Of a stretch of DNA of 64,000 nucleotides, positions 18,550 to 26,363 are shown piece by piece. Source of the DNA: Methylobacterium sp. W2. Its GTDB lineage: Bacteria; Pseudomonadota; Alphaproteobacteria; Rhizobiales; Beijerinckiaceae. Below the pieces are notes generated by a model that saw only the letters and a program-made list of their open reading frames with translations, was not told the origin of the DNA and did not search any database. The position numbers were made by a program, and so were the translations under genes. The stretch is from the NCBI RefSeq assembly GCF_020662345.1, contig NZ_VMOA01000021.1, positions 21,644 through 85,643 on the forward strand. The letters are read 5' to 3'. Each line of letters starts with the position of its first letter. Position 1 is the stretch's first letter.

Positions 18550-18590
18550 GAGCGGACCCTGACACTTCGCCCTGAAGCAGACGTTCAGCC
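18550..18590. repeat. Dispersed intergenic repeat, copy d (short)
   Basis: Contains AGCGGACCCTGACACTTCG and, directly after, CCCTGAAGCAGACGTT (18570-18585), matching the last 40 bp of copy c closely. It lies in the 481-bp gap 18149-18629; no gene is supported there. Confidence 0.6.
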
Positions 18591-18629
18591 GGTCACCCAA
18601 CCTAGTCATTCGTGTTGATGCGACGCCCT

Positions 18630-19463
18630 TCAGGCTTTGGTGCGGATGCCGTTATGCAGTCTGTCGGCGCTTCCGGGGTCGTGGGCGAACTGCGTCACGA
18701 CGGGGTGGCGACGGCACAGCGCCCTCATGCGCTCGGTCGTATCCCGGTGACGCTCATAGCTCTGCGCCACGCCATCGACATCACCCCTCAGCATGGCCTG
18801 CTCGTCATAGGACGCATCGCCCGCGATGAGGACGAGATGGTCGTCCTGCTCGATCACGACGGATTGGTGCCCGTCGGTGTGGCCGGGAGTCGGCACGATG
18901 CGGATGCGTCCGTCCGACGTCAGCTTCGTGCTGGTCTCGAAGCTTTCCCACCGTCCGTCGGCATGCTCGACCGTACGGGGCTTGAACCAGTCCGGGTAGT
19001 GCATGTTCAGGTAGCCGTTCAGCGGACCCGTCCGGGCCAGGGCCGCCTTGGCCTCCGTGGCACTCAGCACGAACTTGCTGCCGGGAAAGCCGGGAATGCC
19101 GCCCGCATGGTCTCCGTGCATGTGGGTCATCACGACCCAACGCACGTCGCGCGGATCGAAGCCGAGCGCCCGAACCCCGGCCTGCGCTTCCTGCTCCGAA
19201 TTCACCCAACGGCGTTCGCAGGTCTGCATGAACGGGTGCCACCAGGGCTGGTAGCCCGGATCGTTGGCATGCGAGCTCTCGCCGGTATCGACGAGGACCA
19301 GACCATCCGGGTGCTCCACCAGCCAGCAGCCGATGGGAAGCCGAGGGCTCCAGTGCTTGTCCATGAGAACGTCCAAGGCGCGTCTCGGACGCGCCTTGTG
19401 ATGCGCGTGCTGGTGCCGGGACTTGATCTGGACATCGCCTATCCGGATGGGATGGATTTTCAT
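18630..19463 (-). CDS. Metallo-beta-lactamase-fold hydrolase, N-acyl-homoserine-lactonase type
   Basis: 277 residues. The di-zinc motif HxHxDH is present as THMHGDHAGG, preceded by LVLVDTGE and followed by PTPGHTDGHQSVV and LIAGDASYD, which supply the remaining ligands. The overall arrangement matches AHL lactonases (AiiA/AttM group) that open homoserine-lactone rings and so quench quorum signals. Other lactones are possible. The start at 19463 follows an ACCACCTG segment and begins MKIHPIRIGDVQIK, as in relatives. It is divergent from a TetR gene with a near-perfect palindrome between them, so expression is probably ligand-inducible. Confidence 0.8.
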   Translation of the reverse strand: MKIHPIRIGDVQIKSRHQHAHHKARPRRALDVLMDKHWSPRLPIGCWLVEHPDGLVLVDTGESSHANDPGYQPWWHPFMQTCERRWVNSEQEAQAGVRALGFDPRDVRWVVMTHMHGDHAGGIPGFPGSKFVLSATEAKAALARTGPLNGYLNMHYPDWFKPRTVEHADGRWESFETSTKLTSDGRIRIVPTPGHTDGHQSVVIEQDDHLVLIAGDASYDEQAMLRGDVDGVAQSYERHRDTTERMRALCRRHPVVTQFAHDPGSADRLHNGIRTKA

Positions 19464-19474
19464 CAGGTGGTTCC

Positions 19475-19498
19475 TTAAAACGACATTTATCGCTTTAA
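19475..19498. promoter_or_regulatory. 24-bp near-palindromic operator between lactonase and TetR genes
   Basis: The 24-bp site starts TTAAAACGACAT and ends TATCGCTTTAA; 10 of 12 half-site positions are symmetrical. It lies 12 bp from the lactonase start and 38 bp from the TetR start, the classic place for a TetR operator that controls both genes. Confidence 0.7.
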
Positions 19499-19535
19499 AT
19501 GGATCATGCAAACGGGGTCGTCAACGGGAGATGCC

Positions 19536-20132
19536 ATGACCGACACAAGCCCTCCCCGTCGGCGGGAAGGAGGCCGGAATTCCCGCGTGCGGGAAGCCGT
19601 CAGGGACGCGGCGAAGGCCGAACTTCTACAGAACGGCATCCTGGGTCTGTCCCATCGCGCGGTGGCCGACCGGGCCGGGGTTGATCCCTCGACCGTCTAT
19701 CGACGCTGGCCGACACGCGCGGACCTGCTGGCGGACGTTCTTGTCAGCGTGTCCGACGACGCCGTCGCAGTACCGGATACGGGCGGCCTCGAAAGCGATC
19801 TGACCGCCTACCTCGAACAGGTCGCAGCGGCCTTGTCGGACCCTATCCACGAGCGTCTCGTGCGCTGGGCCATGGCGGCGGGAGACGGCAGAGACGAGAC
19901 GGCTGATGCAGCCATTGCCGCGTTCTGGACGCATCGCTTCCAGCAGGCGATGATCGTGATCGACCGTGCATCGGACCGTGGCGAAGCGGGGTCCGGCCTG
20001 GACGGCTCACGCCTGATCGAGAGGCTCGTGGCTCCCGTCTGGTTTCGCCTTCTGGTTCTTCGAAAGCCCATCGACAAAGCTTTTCTGGAAGATTGCGTTG
20101 CCGAAGCCATGGGGACACGCTGGGCGACGTGA
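19536..20132 (+). CDS. TetR family transcriptional regulator
   Basis: 198 residues. An N-terminal helix-turn-helix (LSHRAVADRAGVDPSTVYRRWPTRADLLADVL, about residues 40-70) is typical of TetR. The ligand domain ends with a C-terminal region of the AcrR-C class (RLIERLVAPVWFRLLVLRKPID). The ATG at 19536, preceded by GGGAG, is preferred over upstream in-frame starts. Divergent from the lactonase gene with a shared palindrome, it most likely represses that gene and itself until a lactone-like ligand binds. Confidence 0.88.
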   Translation: MTDTSPPRRREGGRNSRVREAVRDAAKAELLQNGILGLSHRAVADRAGVDPSTVYRRWPTRADLLADVLVSVSDDAVAVPDTGGLESDLTAYLEQVAAALSDPIHERLVRWAMAAGDGRDETADAAIAAFWTHRFQQAMIVIDRASDRGEAGSGLDGSRLIERLVAPVWFRLLVLRKPIDKAFLEDCVAEAMGTRWAT

Positions 20133-20293
20133 TGTCCGTGGCAGAACACATCCTTGTCCACCACGCTGCCTCAGATCGGACCTTCCGACCTTCTACAAAG
20201 GGTCGCAAGCAGTCCCGGCAGCGGGTACCAAACGTCAGATTCTCACCACTCGATCGACGGAGCGCTGTTTAAGTCGTTCTCCAAGACTTTACG

Positions 20294-20396
20294 TCATCCT
20301 GAGGTGCCGCGTAGCGGCCTCAAAGGAGGCTTCCAGGGATCGCGCGATGACTGGAGGGCTCCTTCGAGGCCCGCTGATGCGGGCACCTCAGGATGA
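20294..20396. repeat. REP-like inverted repeat, copy 2
   Basis: TCATCCTGAGGTGCC (20294-20308) and its complement (20382-20396) are the outer arms, matching copy 1 at 2208-2320. The inner part, with GGGATCGCGCGAT and CTCCTTCGAGGCC, is also related, but with the order of segments flipped. It lies between convergent TetR and serine-hydrolase genes, in a gap (20133-20506) without other features. Confidence 0.85.
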
Positions 20397-20506
20397 GGTG
20401 GTCTGATGGGATGATCTAATTGAGCATGAGAACCCGCTGATAAATCCAATCCGACACGCCATCGGTACATGCGTCGATGACGGAGAGCGCCGCCCGGCCC
20501 TTCGCC

Positions 20507-21706
20507 TCACCGCCCCGGCCGTGAGCCAGCGAGGTCGCGGGAGAGGGCCAGCATCACCGCCAGCGTGTCTGCCTCGTCCTCTTCGGCGCCGTGATCGCTG
20601 AGCTTGACGATCACCGTGCCGGTCTGGCGGTTGATGTAGACGTATTGCCCGTAGACGCCGATGGCGGAGATGTCGTCGTCGCCCTCCGGCACGTGCCACC
20701 ACTGCGCCGAGTAGGGCCAGCCGTCGACCTCCCGGCGGGCCGGGGTCTCGATCCGCTCGATCCAGCGCGGCGGAACGATGCGCGCGCCGCCGACGCGGCC
20801 ACGGTCGGCCACCACCAGCCCCAGGCGGATGAAATCCCGGGCCACGGCGTTGATGCAGCAGAAGGCCTTCTCCGTCCCCCCCGGCCGGTCGAGATTCCAG
20901 GTCGCCTTCGCCTCCGCGCCCATGGGTTTCCAGATCCTCTGCGAGAGGAGGTCGGCCAGGGGCTTCTTCTCCACCTCCGCGAGGATCAGGCCGAGGATTT
21001 CGGTGTCGATGCTGCGGTATTGACCCGTGCTGCCGGGTTTCGACGACAGGGTGGCGTGGTCGCGCACGAAGGCCCGGATGTCGCGGGTGAGGTACATTCC
21101 GGCGGTGCCCGTGAGCGGGTCCCACGGGTCGTAATTCTCCGGCACCGCCAATCCGCTCGTCATGTCGAGGAGGTCGCGGACGGTGATGCGGCCGAAGGCC
21201 GGCTTGTCCCGCAGATAGGGCAGCAGGGTCGCCACAGGGTCGGTCTCGGCGAGTTTGCCCTCGGCGATCGTCTGTCCGACCAGCAGCGAGACCACCGATT
21301 TCGCCACCGACCAGGACGGGAACAGCGTCGCCTGGCCTAAGCCAGGGCGATACCATTCATGGATGAGGGTGCCGTCCTGGGTCACCAGCAGGGCGTTGGT
21401 GTGGGTCGCCCGCAGCATCTCCGCCAGGGGAACGCTCCGTCCCTTCCAGGGGACTCGTTCGGGAATCGCGTGGAGCCGGACGGGCAGGGCGCGGGACGAG
21501 GGCGCCGCCGCCACCACCCGGCTCGCGAACCAGGTGCCGACGGAGGAGGGTTCGATGATGGCGAGGGCAGCGAGCGTGATCGGGTTCGGCACGCCGAGCA
21601 GCGGCCCGATGGCGGCAGCCAAACCGCCCAGCGCCAAGGCGCCGATCAGCGCCCCGGCCAGCCAAGGGCGACGAAAGCGGGGCCGGAGGCGGGAAGATCT
21701 CGACAT
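20507..21706 (-). CDS. Serine hydrolase (class C beta-lactamase-like)
   Basis: 399 residues with an N-terminal membrane anchor or signal (WLAGALIGALALGGLAAAIG). The catalytic SxxK motif is SWSVAKS, with a YRS motif in TGQYRSIDTEILG serving as the YxN-like element. WYRPGLGQATLF before the SxxK and MYLTRDIRAFVRD fit the 6-aminohexanoate-dimer hydrolase/esterase subgroup more than true beta-lactamases. It probably acts in the periplasm on esters or amides. It is followed on the same strand by no close gene; an SMR transporter gene ends 67 bp upstream of its start. Confidence 0.85.
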   Translation of the reverse strand: MSRSSRLRPRFRRPWLAGALIGALALGGLAAAIGPLLGVPNPITLAALAIIEPSSVGTWFASRVVAAAPSSRALPVRLHAIPERVPWKGRSVPLAEMLRATHTNALLVTQDGTLIHEWYRPGLGQATLFPSWSVAKSVVSLLVGQTIAEGKLAETDPVATLLPYLRDKPAFGRITVRDLLDMTSGLAVPENYDPWDPLTGTAGMYLTRDIRAFVRDHATLSSKPGSTGQYRSIDTEILGLILAEVEKKPLADLLSQRIWKPMGAEAKATWNLDRPGGTEKAFCCINAVARDFIRLGLVVADRGRVGGARIVPPRWIERIETPARREVDGWPYSAQWWHVPEGDDDISAIGVYGQYVYINRQTGTVIVKLSDHGAEEDEADTLAVMLALSRDLAGSRPGR

Positions 21707-21773
21707 GACCGCTCAGTACACCGCTCAGTACATTTCTTGGCCCACCCGGCCCTCGGCGGCGGAACCGTGCCGC

Positions 21774-22103
21774 TCAGTGAGGCGCGGTCTGGCCCGAGGC
21801 GAGGATCGTCACGCCCACGGCGATCACCGCGATCCCGATCATCATCGGCAGGGTGATCGGCTCCTGGAACAGCAGCGCGCCGCCGAGTGCCGCGCCGACC
21901 ATGCCGACCCCGGCCCAGATCGCGTAGACGATCCCGATCGGCAGCATGTTCATGCTGTTCGACATCAGCCAGAACGCCGTGCCGTAGCCCAGCACCACGA
22001 TGATCGTCGGCACCGGCTTGGTGAGGCCGTCGGCCGCCTTGAGGGCGAGGGTCGCCGTCACTTCGGCGCCGATGGCCAGGGCGAGGAGGAGATAGGGATT
22101 CAT
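21774..22103 (-). CDS. Small multidrug resistance (SMR) transporter
   Basis: 109 residues with four transmembrane helices. The essential membrane-embedded glutamate of helix 1 is present (ALAIGAEVTATLALK), as are GIVYAIWAGVGMVGAALGG in helix 3 and an active GVTILASG helix 4. Such proteins are proton-coupled, dual-topology exporters of quaternary ammonium compounds or guanidinium. The ATG at 22103 follows a GGAGGAGATAG ribosome-binding site. I looked for a guanidine riboswitch upstream and did not see one, so the EmrE/Qac-type role cannot be separated from the Gdx type. Confidence 0.88.
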   Translation of the reverse strand: MNPYLLLALAIGAEVTATLALKAADGLTKPVPTIIVVLGYGTAFWLMSNSMNMLPIGIVYAIWAGVGMVGAALGGALLFQEPITLPMMIGIAVIAVGVTILASGQTAPH

Positions 22104-22547
22104 GCGTGGGTCGTCCGTGCGGTCGGCGGGCTGAAGGGCGGATCGGGCGGCCATCCGCATGGCGATGGCCGCGCCGTGTCCGAGGCCGGGGGGAAAATCC
22201 ACCGGTACGGCTCCGGACTCCCAAGAGCACGCGGGCCGTTAATGTCCCGTGTGGATGGCGCATGAAAGGCTGCCCGATGGCGGTCGAAGCGGGGTCCGCG
22301 TGGCGGTGACGATCCGCCGATCCGGCGCGGGCGATCCGGGATGCGCGCGCCGAATTCGAAGCCCGCCCGTCGATGGCGTCTTGCCCTGATCGGGGTCCCA
22401 CGGCACAGATCGGGGATGGACCGCGCGAGATTCTCTCCGTCCTCCCGGAGCCGGCTGGTCCGCAGGGGGCCCTCCCGGCACGATCCGCGTCACCACCGAG
22501 ACCCTTCCCCTCTCTATGTCCCTCTTCCCGCGACGGAATTCGCCACC
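22104..22547. other. Divergent intergenic region
   Basis: 444 bp between the SMR gene and a small secreted-protein gene. I see no gene, clear hairpin or riboswitch core here; it must carry both promoters. Confidence 0.4.
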
Positions 22548-22799
22548 ATGCGCACGACCCTGACCGCCTTTCTCCTCATCGCTTTCACGGGGGCCGCCCT
22601 CGCGCAGCAGGTGAACGAGCCGCCGATCCAGAGCCCGCAGGACGCCGCCTGCCGGGAGCAGGCCAGGGCGCAGGTGTTCAGCGCCGCCAACCCGAGCAAT
22701 CTCAGCCTCTACGACCTCGGCTCGCAGATCTATCACGCCTGCATGGCCAGCTATCACACCACCGGCCCGAACCCGGACCGCAAGGATCGCCGCTTCTGA
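22548..22799 (+). CDS. Small exported protein (83 aa)
   Basis: A signal peptide (MRTTLTAFLLIAFTGAALAQ, cut after ALA) precedes a mature part of about 64 residues with two cysteines (DAACREQA and YHACMASY), likely to pair in the periplasm. The pattern, two cysteines within helix-forming sequence, is common in small secreted Methylobacterium/rhizobial proteins of unknown role. It converges with the dctD gene. Confidence 0.7.
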   Translation: MRTTLTAFLLIAFTGAALAQQVNEPPIQSPQDAACREQARAQVFSAANPSNLSLYDLGSQIYHACMASYHTTGPNPDRKDRRF

Positions 22800-22820
22800 G
22801 GATCGCTAAGCCCTTCCGTC

Positions 22821-24179
22821 TCAACGATAGTCGGTAGGCGTCAGGCCGTGCCGGGCGATCTTGTCGTAGAGGGTCTTGCGCGGCGTGCCGAGGGATTCGG
22901 CGGCGATGCGGACATCGCCGCCGGCCATGATCAGCTCCTCGCGGATCAGGCCGCGCTCGAACCGGTCGACCTGTTCGGCCAGGGTGCCGGTGGTGGCGGC
23001 CTCGGGCGGCAAGACCTCGTTCTGCCCGAGGCCCAGGGCGTGACGCTCGGCGAAATGGCCGAGTTCACGCACGTTGCCGGGCCAGTCGTGCCGGCGCAGG
23101 TGCTCCCGCACGGCCGGTGTCATCGGTGCGGGCTCGCGGCCGAAACGCGTCGCCGCGCGGGTCAGAAATTCCTGGAACAGCAGCATCACGTCCTCGCGCC
23201 GGTCGCGCAGGGGCGGGATCGCGATCGTGATGACGTTGAGGCGGTGGTAGAGGTCGTCGCGGAAGGTGCCCTGCGCGGCGGCCTGGCCGAGATCGACCTT
23301 GGTCGCCGCCACCACGCGCATGTCGATGGGGCGGATCTCGTTGGTGCCCAGCGGCTCCACCGCCCGTTCCTGCAGCACGCGCAAGAGCTTGACCTGGAGA
23401 CCGAGCGGCATGCTCTCGATCTCGTCGAGGAACAGCGTGCCCCCCTGCGCGTGCTCGATCCGGCCGACGCGGCGCTTGAGGGCACCGGTGAAGGCGCCGG
23501 CTTCGTGGCCGAAGAGCTCGCTCTCGACGACGCTGTCGGGCAGCGCCCCGCAATTCATGGCGACGAAATTCCGGCCGGCCCGCCGGCTCCAGCGGTGCAG
23601 GGCGCTCGCCACCACCTCCTTGCCCGATCCGGTCTCGCCGAAGACGAGCACGTCCACATCGGCCTGGGCGACCTCGCGCACGAGGCGGCGCAGGCGCACC
23701 ATCTCGGGTGAGATGCCGAGGAAGGCCGGGTCCTCCTCCACCGCCGCGTCCAGCCGGGCGCGCAGGGTGCGGTTCTCGAGGACGAGGCGGCGCCGCTCCA
23801 GGGCGCGGCGCGCCGAGGCGACGAGGGAGTCGGCCGGATAGGGCTTGGCCAGGAAGTCGTAGGCCCCGTCGCGCATGGCCCCCACCGCCATGCGGATGTC
23901 GCCATGCCCGGTGATCAGGATGACCGGCAGCTCCGGATCGATCGCCTTGATCCGCCCGAACAGGGCGATGCCGTCGAGATCGGGCAGGCGCACGTCGGTA
24001 ACCACAAGGCCGGGCGGGTCGGCAATGATGGCGGCCAGCGCCGGTCCGGCGGCCCCGAAAGTCTCCACCGTGAACCCGTCGAGTTCCAGGCTCTGGCGGT
24101 TGGCGCGGCAGACATCCGCCTCGTCGTCGATGAAGACGACCCGCTCGGCCGACCCGCCCGCACCCTCTTGAACGCTCAC
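22821..24179 (-). CDS. dctD: Sigma-54-dependent response regulator DctD
   Basis: 452 residues. Receiver domain (about 12-125) with the phospho-acceptor in VVTDVRLPDLDG and the conserved lysine in FLAKPY. The central AAA+ domain (about 150-380) has Walker A GETGSGKEVV, the sigma-54-contacting loop GAFTGA and Walker B GGTLFLDEIE. A Fis-type helix-turn-helix is at the C-terminus (IAAESLGTPRKTLYDKIA). The GTG start at 24179 overlaps the stop of dctB by 4 bp. It activates dctA through sigma-54 when DctB senses C4-dicarboxylates. Confidence 0.9.
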   Translation of the reverse strand: MSVQEGAGGSAERVVFIDDEADVCRANRQSLELDGFTVETFGAAGPALAAIIADPPGLVVTDVRLPDLDGIALFGRIKAIDPELPVILITGHGDIRMAVGAMRDGAYDFLAKPYPADSLVASARRALERRRLVLENRTLRARLDAAVEEDPAFLGISPEMVRLRRLVREVAQADVDVLVFGETGSGKEVVASALHRWSRRAGRNFVAMNCGALPDSVVESELFGHEAGAFTGALKRRVGRIEHAQGGTLFLDEIESMPLGLQVKLLRVLQERAVEPLGTNEIRPIDMRVVAATKVDLGQAAAQGTFRDDLYHRLNVITIAIPPLRDRREDVMLLFQEFLTRAATRFGREPAPMTPAVREHLRRHDWPGNVRELGHFAERHALGLGQNEVLPPEAATTGTLAEQVDRFERGLIREELIMAGGDVRIAAESLGTPRKTLYDKIARHGLTPTDYR

Positions 24180-26053
24180 GGGGCCGTCTCCACAGGGGCT
24201 TTCGCCAGTTCCATCCGAAACACCGCGCCGCCGCCCGGATCGTCCAGGGCGTTCAGGCTGCCGCCGCAATCCTCGACGATTCCGCGCGCGATGGCGAGCC
24301 CGAGCCCAAGCCCATCGGATTTGGTGGTGAAGAACGCATCGAAGACCTGGGCCCGGATGGTCTCGGGCAGGCCCGGCCCTGTATCGCGGACCTCGATGGC
24401 CACGCGATTCTCTGGTGCGTCCCGCACCAGGATGGAGACCCGTGGATCGGTGCTCCCCGCCGCCGCATCGAGGGCGTTCTGGAGCAGGTTGACCACGACC
24501 TGTTCGAGGCGCGGCCCGTCGCCGAGGACGTACAGGCCGGAAGCCGGCCTTTCCGCCGACACCGCAATCCGGGCCGCCCGCGCCCGCGCCTCCACCAGTT
24601 CCAGGCTGTTGGCGAGGATATCGGCCAGGGCCACGGGTTCGCGCCGGGGCGACGAGCGCCGGGCAAACCCCTTGAGCTGCCGCGTCAGCCCGCCGATGCG
24701 GTCGGTGAGGCGGCCGATGGCGAAGGCGTTCTCCGCCGCCTCCTCGCCCCGTCCCCGCCGGACCAAGATCGCCGCATTGTCGGCGTAGGAGCGGATGGCG
24801 GCCAGCGGCTGGTTGATCTCATGCGCCATGCTCGCGGCGAACTGGCCCAACGCAGCGAGCCGACCGGCCTGCGCGAGTTCGCGGCCGAGGCGCTCCCGCT
24901 CGGCTTCCGCCTGCCGTCGCTCCTCCTCCGCCCTCCGTCGTTCCTCGATCTCCAGCCGGAGCAGACGGTTGGCGTCGGTGAGTTCCAGCGTCCGCTCGGC
25001 GACGCTCCTCTCCAACTCCTCCCGGCGCGCCGCGGCCTGAGCGAGGTGCCGGCGGGTCCGCCGACGACGGCCCGCCAGGGTCGCGATCCCGATACAGGCT
25101 AGGCCGGTGCCGAGGGCGGCGATGATCCAGGCCTGCACGCGCTCGCGGTCCACGGCCGGGCCCACGGGCGTCAGGGTATGGAGCCGCCAGTCGGTGCCCG
25201 GAATGGGGGCGTCCAGGGCGAGGGCTGTCCGCGCCGGCCGCGATCCCCGGCCGACGCGGACGAGATCCTGCATCCCTCCGACCGGATGGAGCGGGAGCGC
25301 CGAGAGCGGCGCCTCGCCGAATTCCAGCGCCGCGCGGATGCGCTTCCGTTCGTCGTCGCCGACCTCGCGCAGGGTGGCGAAGCTCCAGGCGGGATCGCTC
25401 GCCACGAGGACGATGCCCCTCGCATCGGCCACGAACACCCCGTCTCCCGATTGCCGCCACGCGGCCTCGACCCCATCGAACTCGATCTTCACCACGACGA
25501 CGCCGCCAGCCTCGCCGATCCGCCGCGACAGGTAGAGCCCCGCCCGGCCGCTCACCGTGCCCAAGGCGAATTGCGAGCCGGCGCCATCGGTCATGGCCTG
25601 CCGGAAGTAGGGTCTGAACGCGTAGTCCCGGCCGACGAAGCTGCGCTCGGCCTCCGCGTTGCTCGCGGCCACGGTGATGCCGTCCGGGCGAATGACGTAG
25701 ATCACCGCCGAGCCTGTGGCGGCCGCCACCTGGGCGAGGCGCTTGCTGACCTGCGCGACCATGGCCGGCGTCGGATCCGGCCCCGCCACGGCGGCGATCT
25801 CCGGATCCGCCGCGAGGGCCAGGGGGAGCGAGGCCTGTTTCTGCATCTCGGCCCGCAGGGCGCCGACCTGCAGCGCCAGGGTCGACTGCGCCGTGCGGCG
25901 CAGGTCGGCCAGCGCCCAGCGTTCGGCTGCCTGCCCGGCCAGCCACGCCGCGACCCAAACGAGGACGAGGCTGGCGGCGAGGACGAGGCTCCGTCGCGAC
26001 CGTTTCAGGAATCCGCGATCGGTTCCCTCGCGAGGCGGGCCATTCGCATTCAA
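24176..26053 (-). CDS. dctB: C4-dicarboxylate sensor histidine kinase DctB
   Basis: 625 residues. Two transmembrane segments (LVLAASLVLVWVAAWLAG near residue 25 and AWIIAALGTGLACIGIATLAG near 310) flank a periplasmic double-Cache sensor with SFVGRDYAFRPYFRQA, a DctB hallmark. A coiled coil (about 335-390) leads to the HisKA domain with MAHEINQPLAAIRSYA, then the ATPase domain (LLQNALDAA, DTGPGLP, GLGLGLAIARGI). Divergent from dctA and translationally coupled to dctD. It detects succinate, malate or fumarate in the periplasm. Confidence 0.92.
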   Translation of the reverse strand: MNANGPPREGTDRGFLKRSRRSLVLAASLVLVWVAAWLAGQAAERWALADLRRTAQSTLALQVGALRAEMQKQASLPLALAADPEIAAVAGPDPTPAMVAQVSKRLAQVAAATGSAVIYVIRPDGITVAASNAEAERSFVGRDYAFRPYFRQAMTDGAGSQFALGTVSGRAGLYLSRRIGEAGGVVVVKIEFDGVEAAWRQSGDGVFVADARGIVLVASDPAWSFATLREVGDDERKRIRAALEFGEAPLSALPLHPVGGMQDLVRVGRGSRPARTALALDAPIPGTDWRLHTLTPVGPAVDRERVQAWIIAALGTGLACIGIATLAGRRRRTRRHLAQAAARREELERSVAERTLELTDANRLLRLEIEERRRAEEERRQAEAERERLGRELAQAGRLAALGQFAASMAHEINQPLAAIRSYADNAAILVRRGRGEEAAENAFAIGRLTDRIGGLTRQLKGFARRSSPRREPVALADILANSLELVEARARAARIAVSAERPASGLYVLGDGPRLEQVVVNLLQNALDAAAGSTDPRVSILVRDAPENRVAIEVRDTGPGLPETIRAQVFDAFFTTKSDGLGLGLAIARGIVEDCGGSLNALDDPGGGAVFRMELAKAPVETAP

Positions 26054-26182
26054 CGGGCTCGCTCCAGTGCGAAATCCCGGACGGGTTTTCGCGACCCTGT
26101 GCGGACACTCGCATTCGACCTGAGGGGGAGATTGGCGGCCATCTGAAAAATATGTCTCAAATCAATGTTTTAACGAATTATT

Positions 26183-26196
26183 TCGGGAGTTCCCGA
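26183..26196. promoter_or_regulatory. 14-bp palindrome next to the dctA promoter
   Basis: TCGGGAGTTCCCGA is perfectly symmetrical around a 2-bp centre and ends 3 bp before the -24 box of the sigma-54 promoter. It is unusually close to the promoter for a DctD activator site and may be a repressor site instead. Confidence 0.45.
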
Positions 26197-26198
26197 TC

Positions 26199-26214
26199 TG
26201 GCACGGCGGTTGCC
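26199..26214 (+). promoter_or_regulatory. Sigma-54 (-24/-12) promoter of dctA
   Basis: TGGCACGGCGGTTGCC matches the TGGCACG-N4-TTGC consensus exactly, with the required GG-N10-GC spacing. It points to dctA, whose ATG is about 150 bp downstream, and fits control by the neighbouring DctB/DctD pair. Confidence 0.88.
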
Positions 26215-26363
26215 ATTCTCAAACCGAAACGCAGGCCTGCGTTCATCGCAGGGCTGCGCGCCGAAGGGGTCCAACCCCGGACGCCAAGACCAAAAGACGA
26301 CGAGGCCCGGACACCCCCGGCACTTCGATCCGAACCGATCTATTCCCAAGGGAGAAGCCCGCC

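Noticed and set aside
8056..18629. Genomic island borders or insertion sequences
   Set aside because: The region looks accessory, but I found no transposase, integrase, tRNA or attachment-site repeat to mark edges.
22104..22300. Possible guanidine riboswitch before the SMR transporter
   Set aside because: I looked for the paired ACGR hairpins and the ykkC core on the minus strand and found no convincing match.
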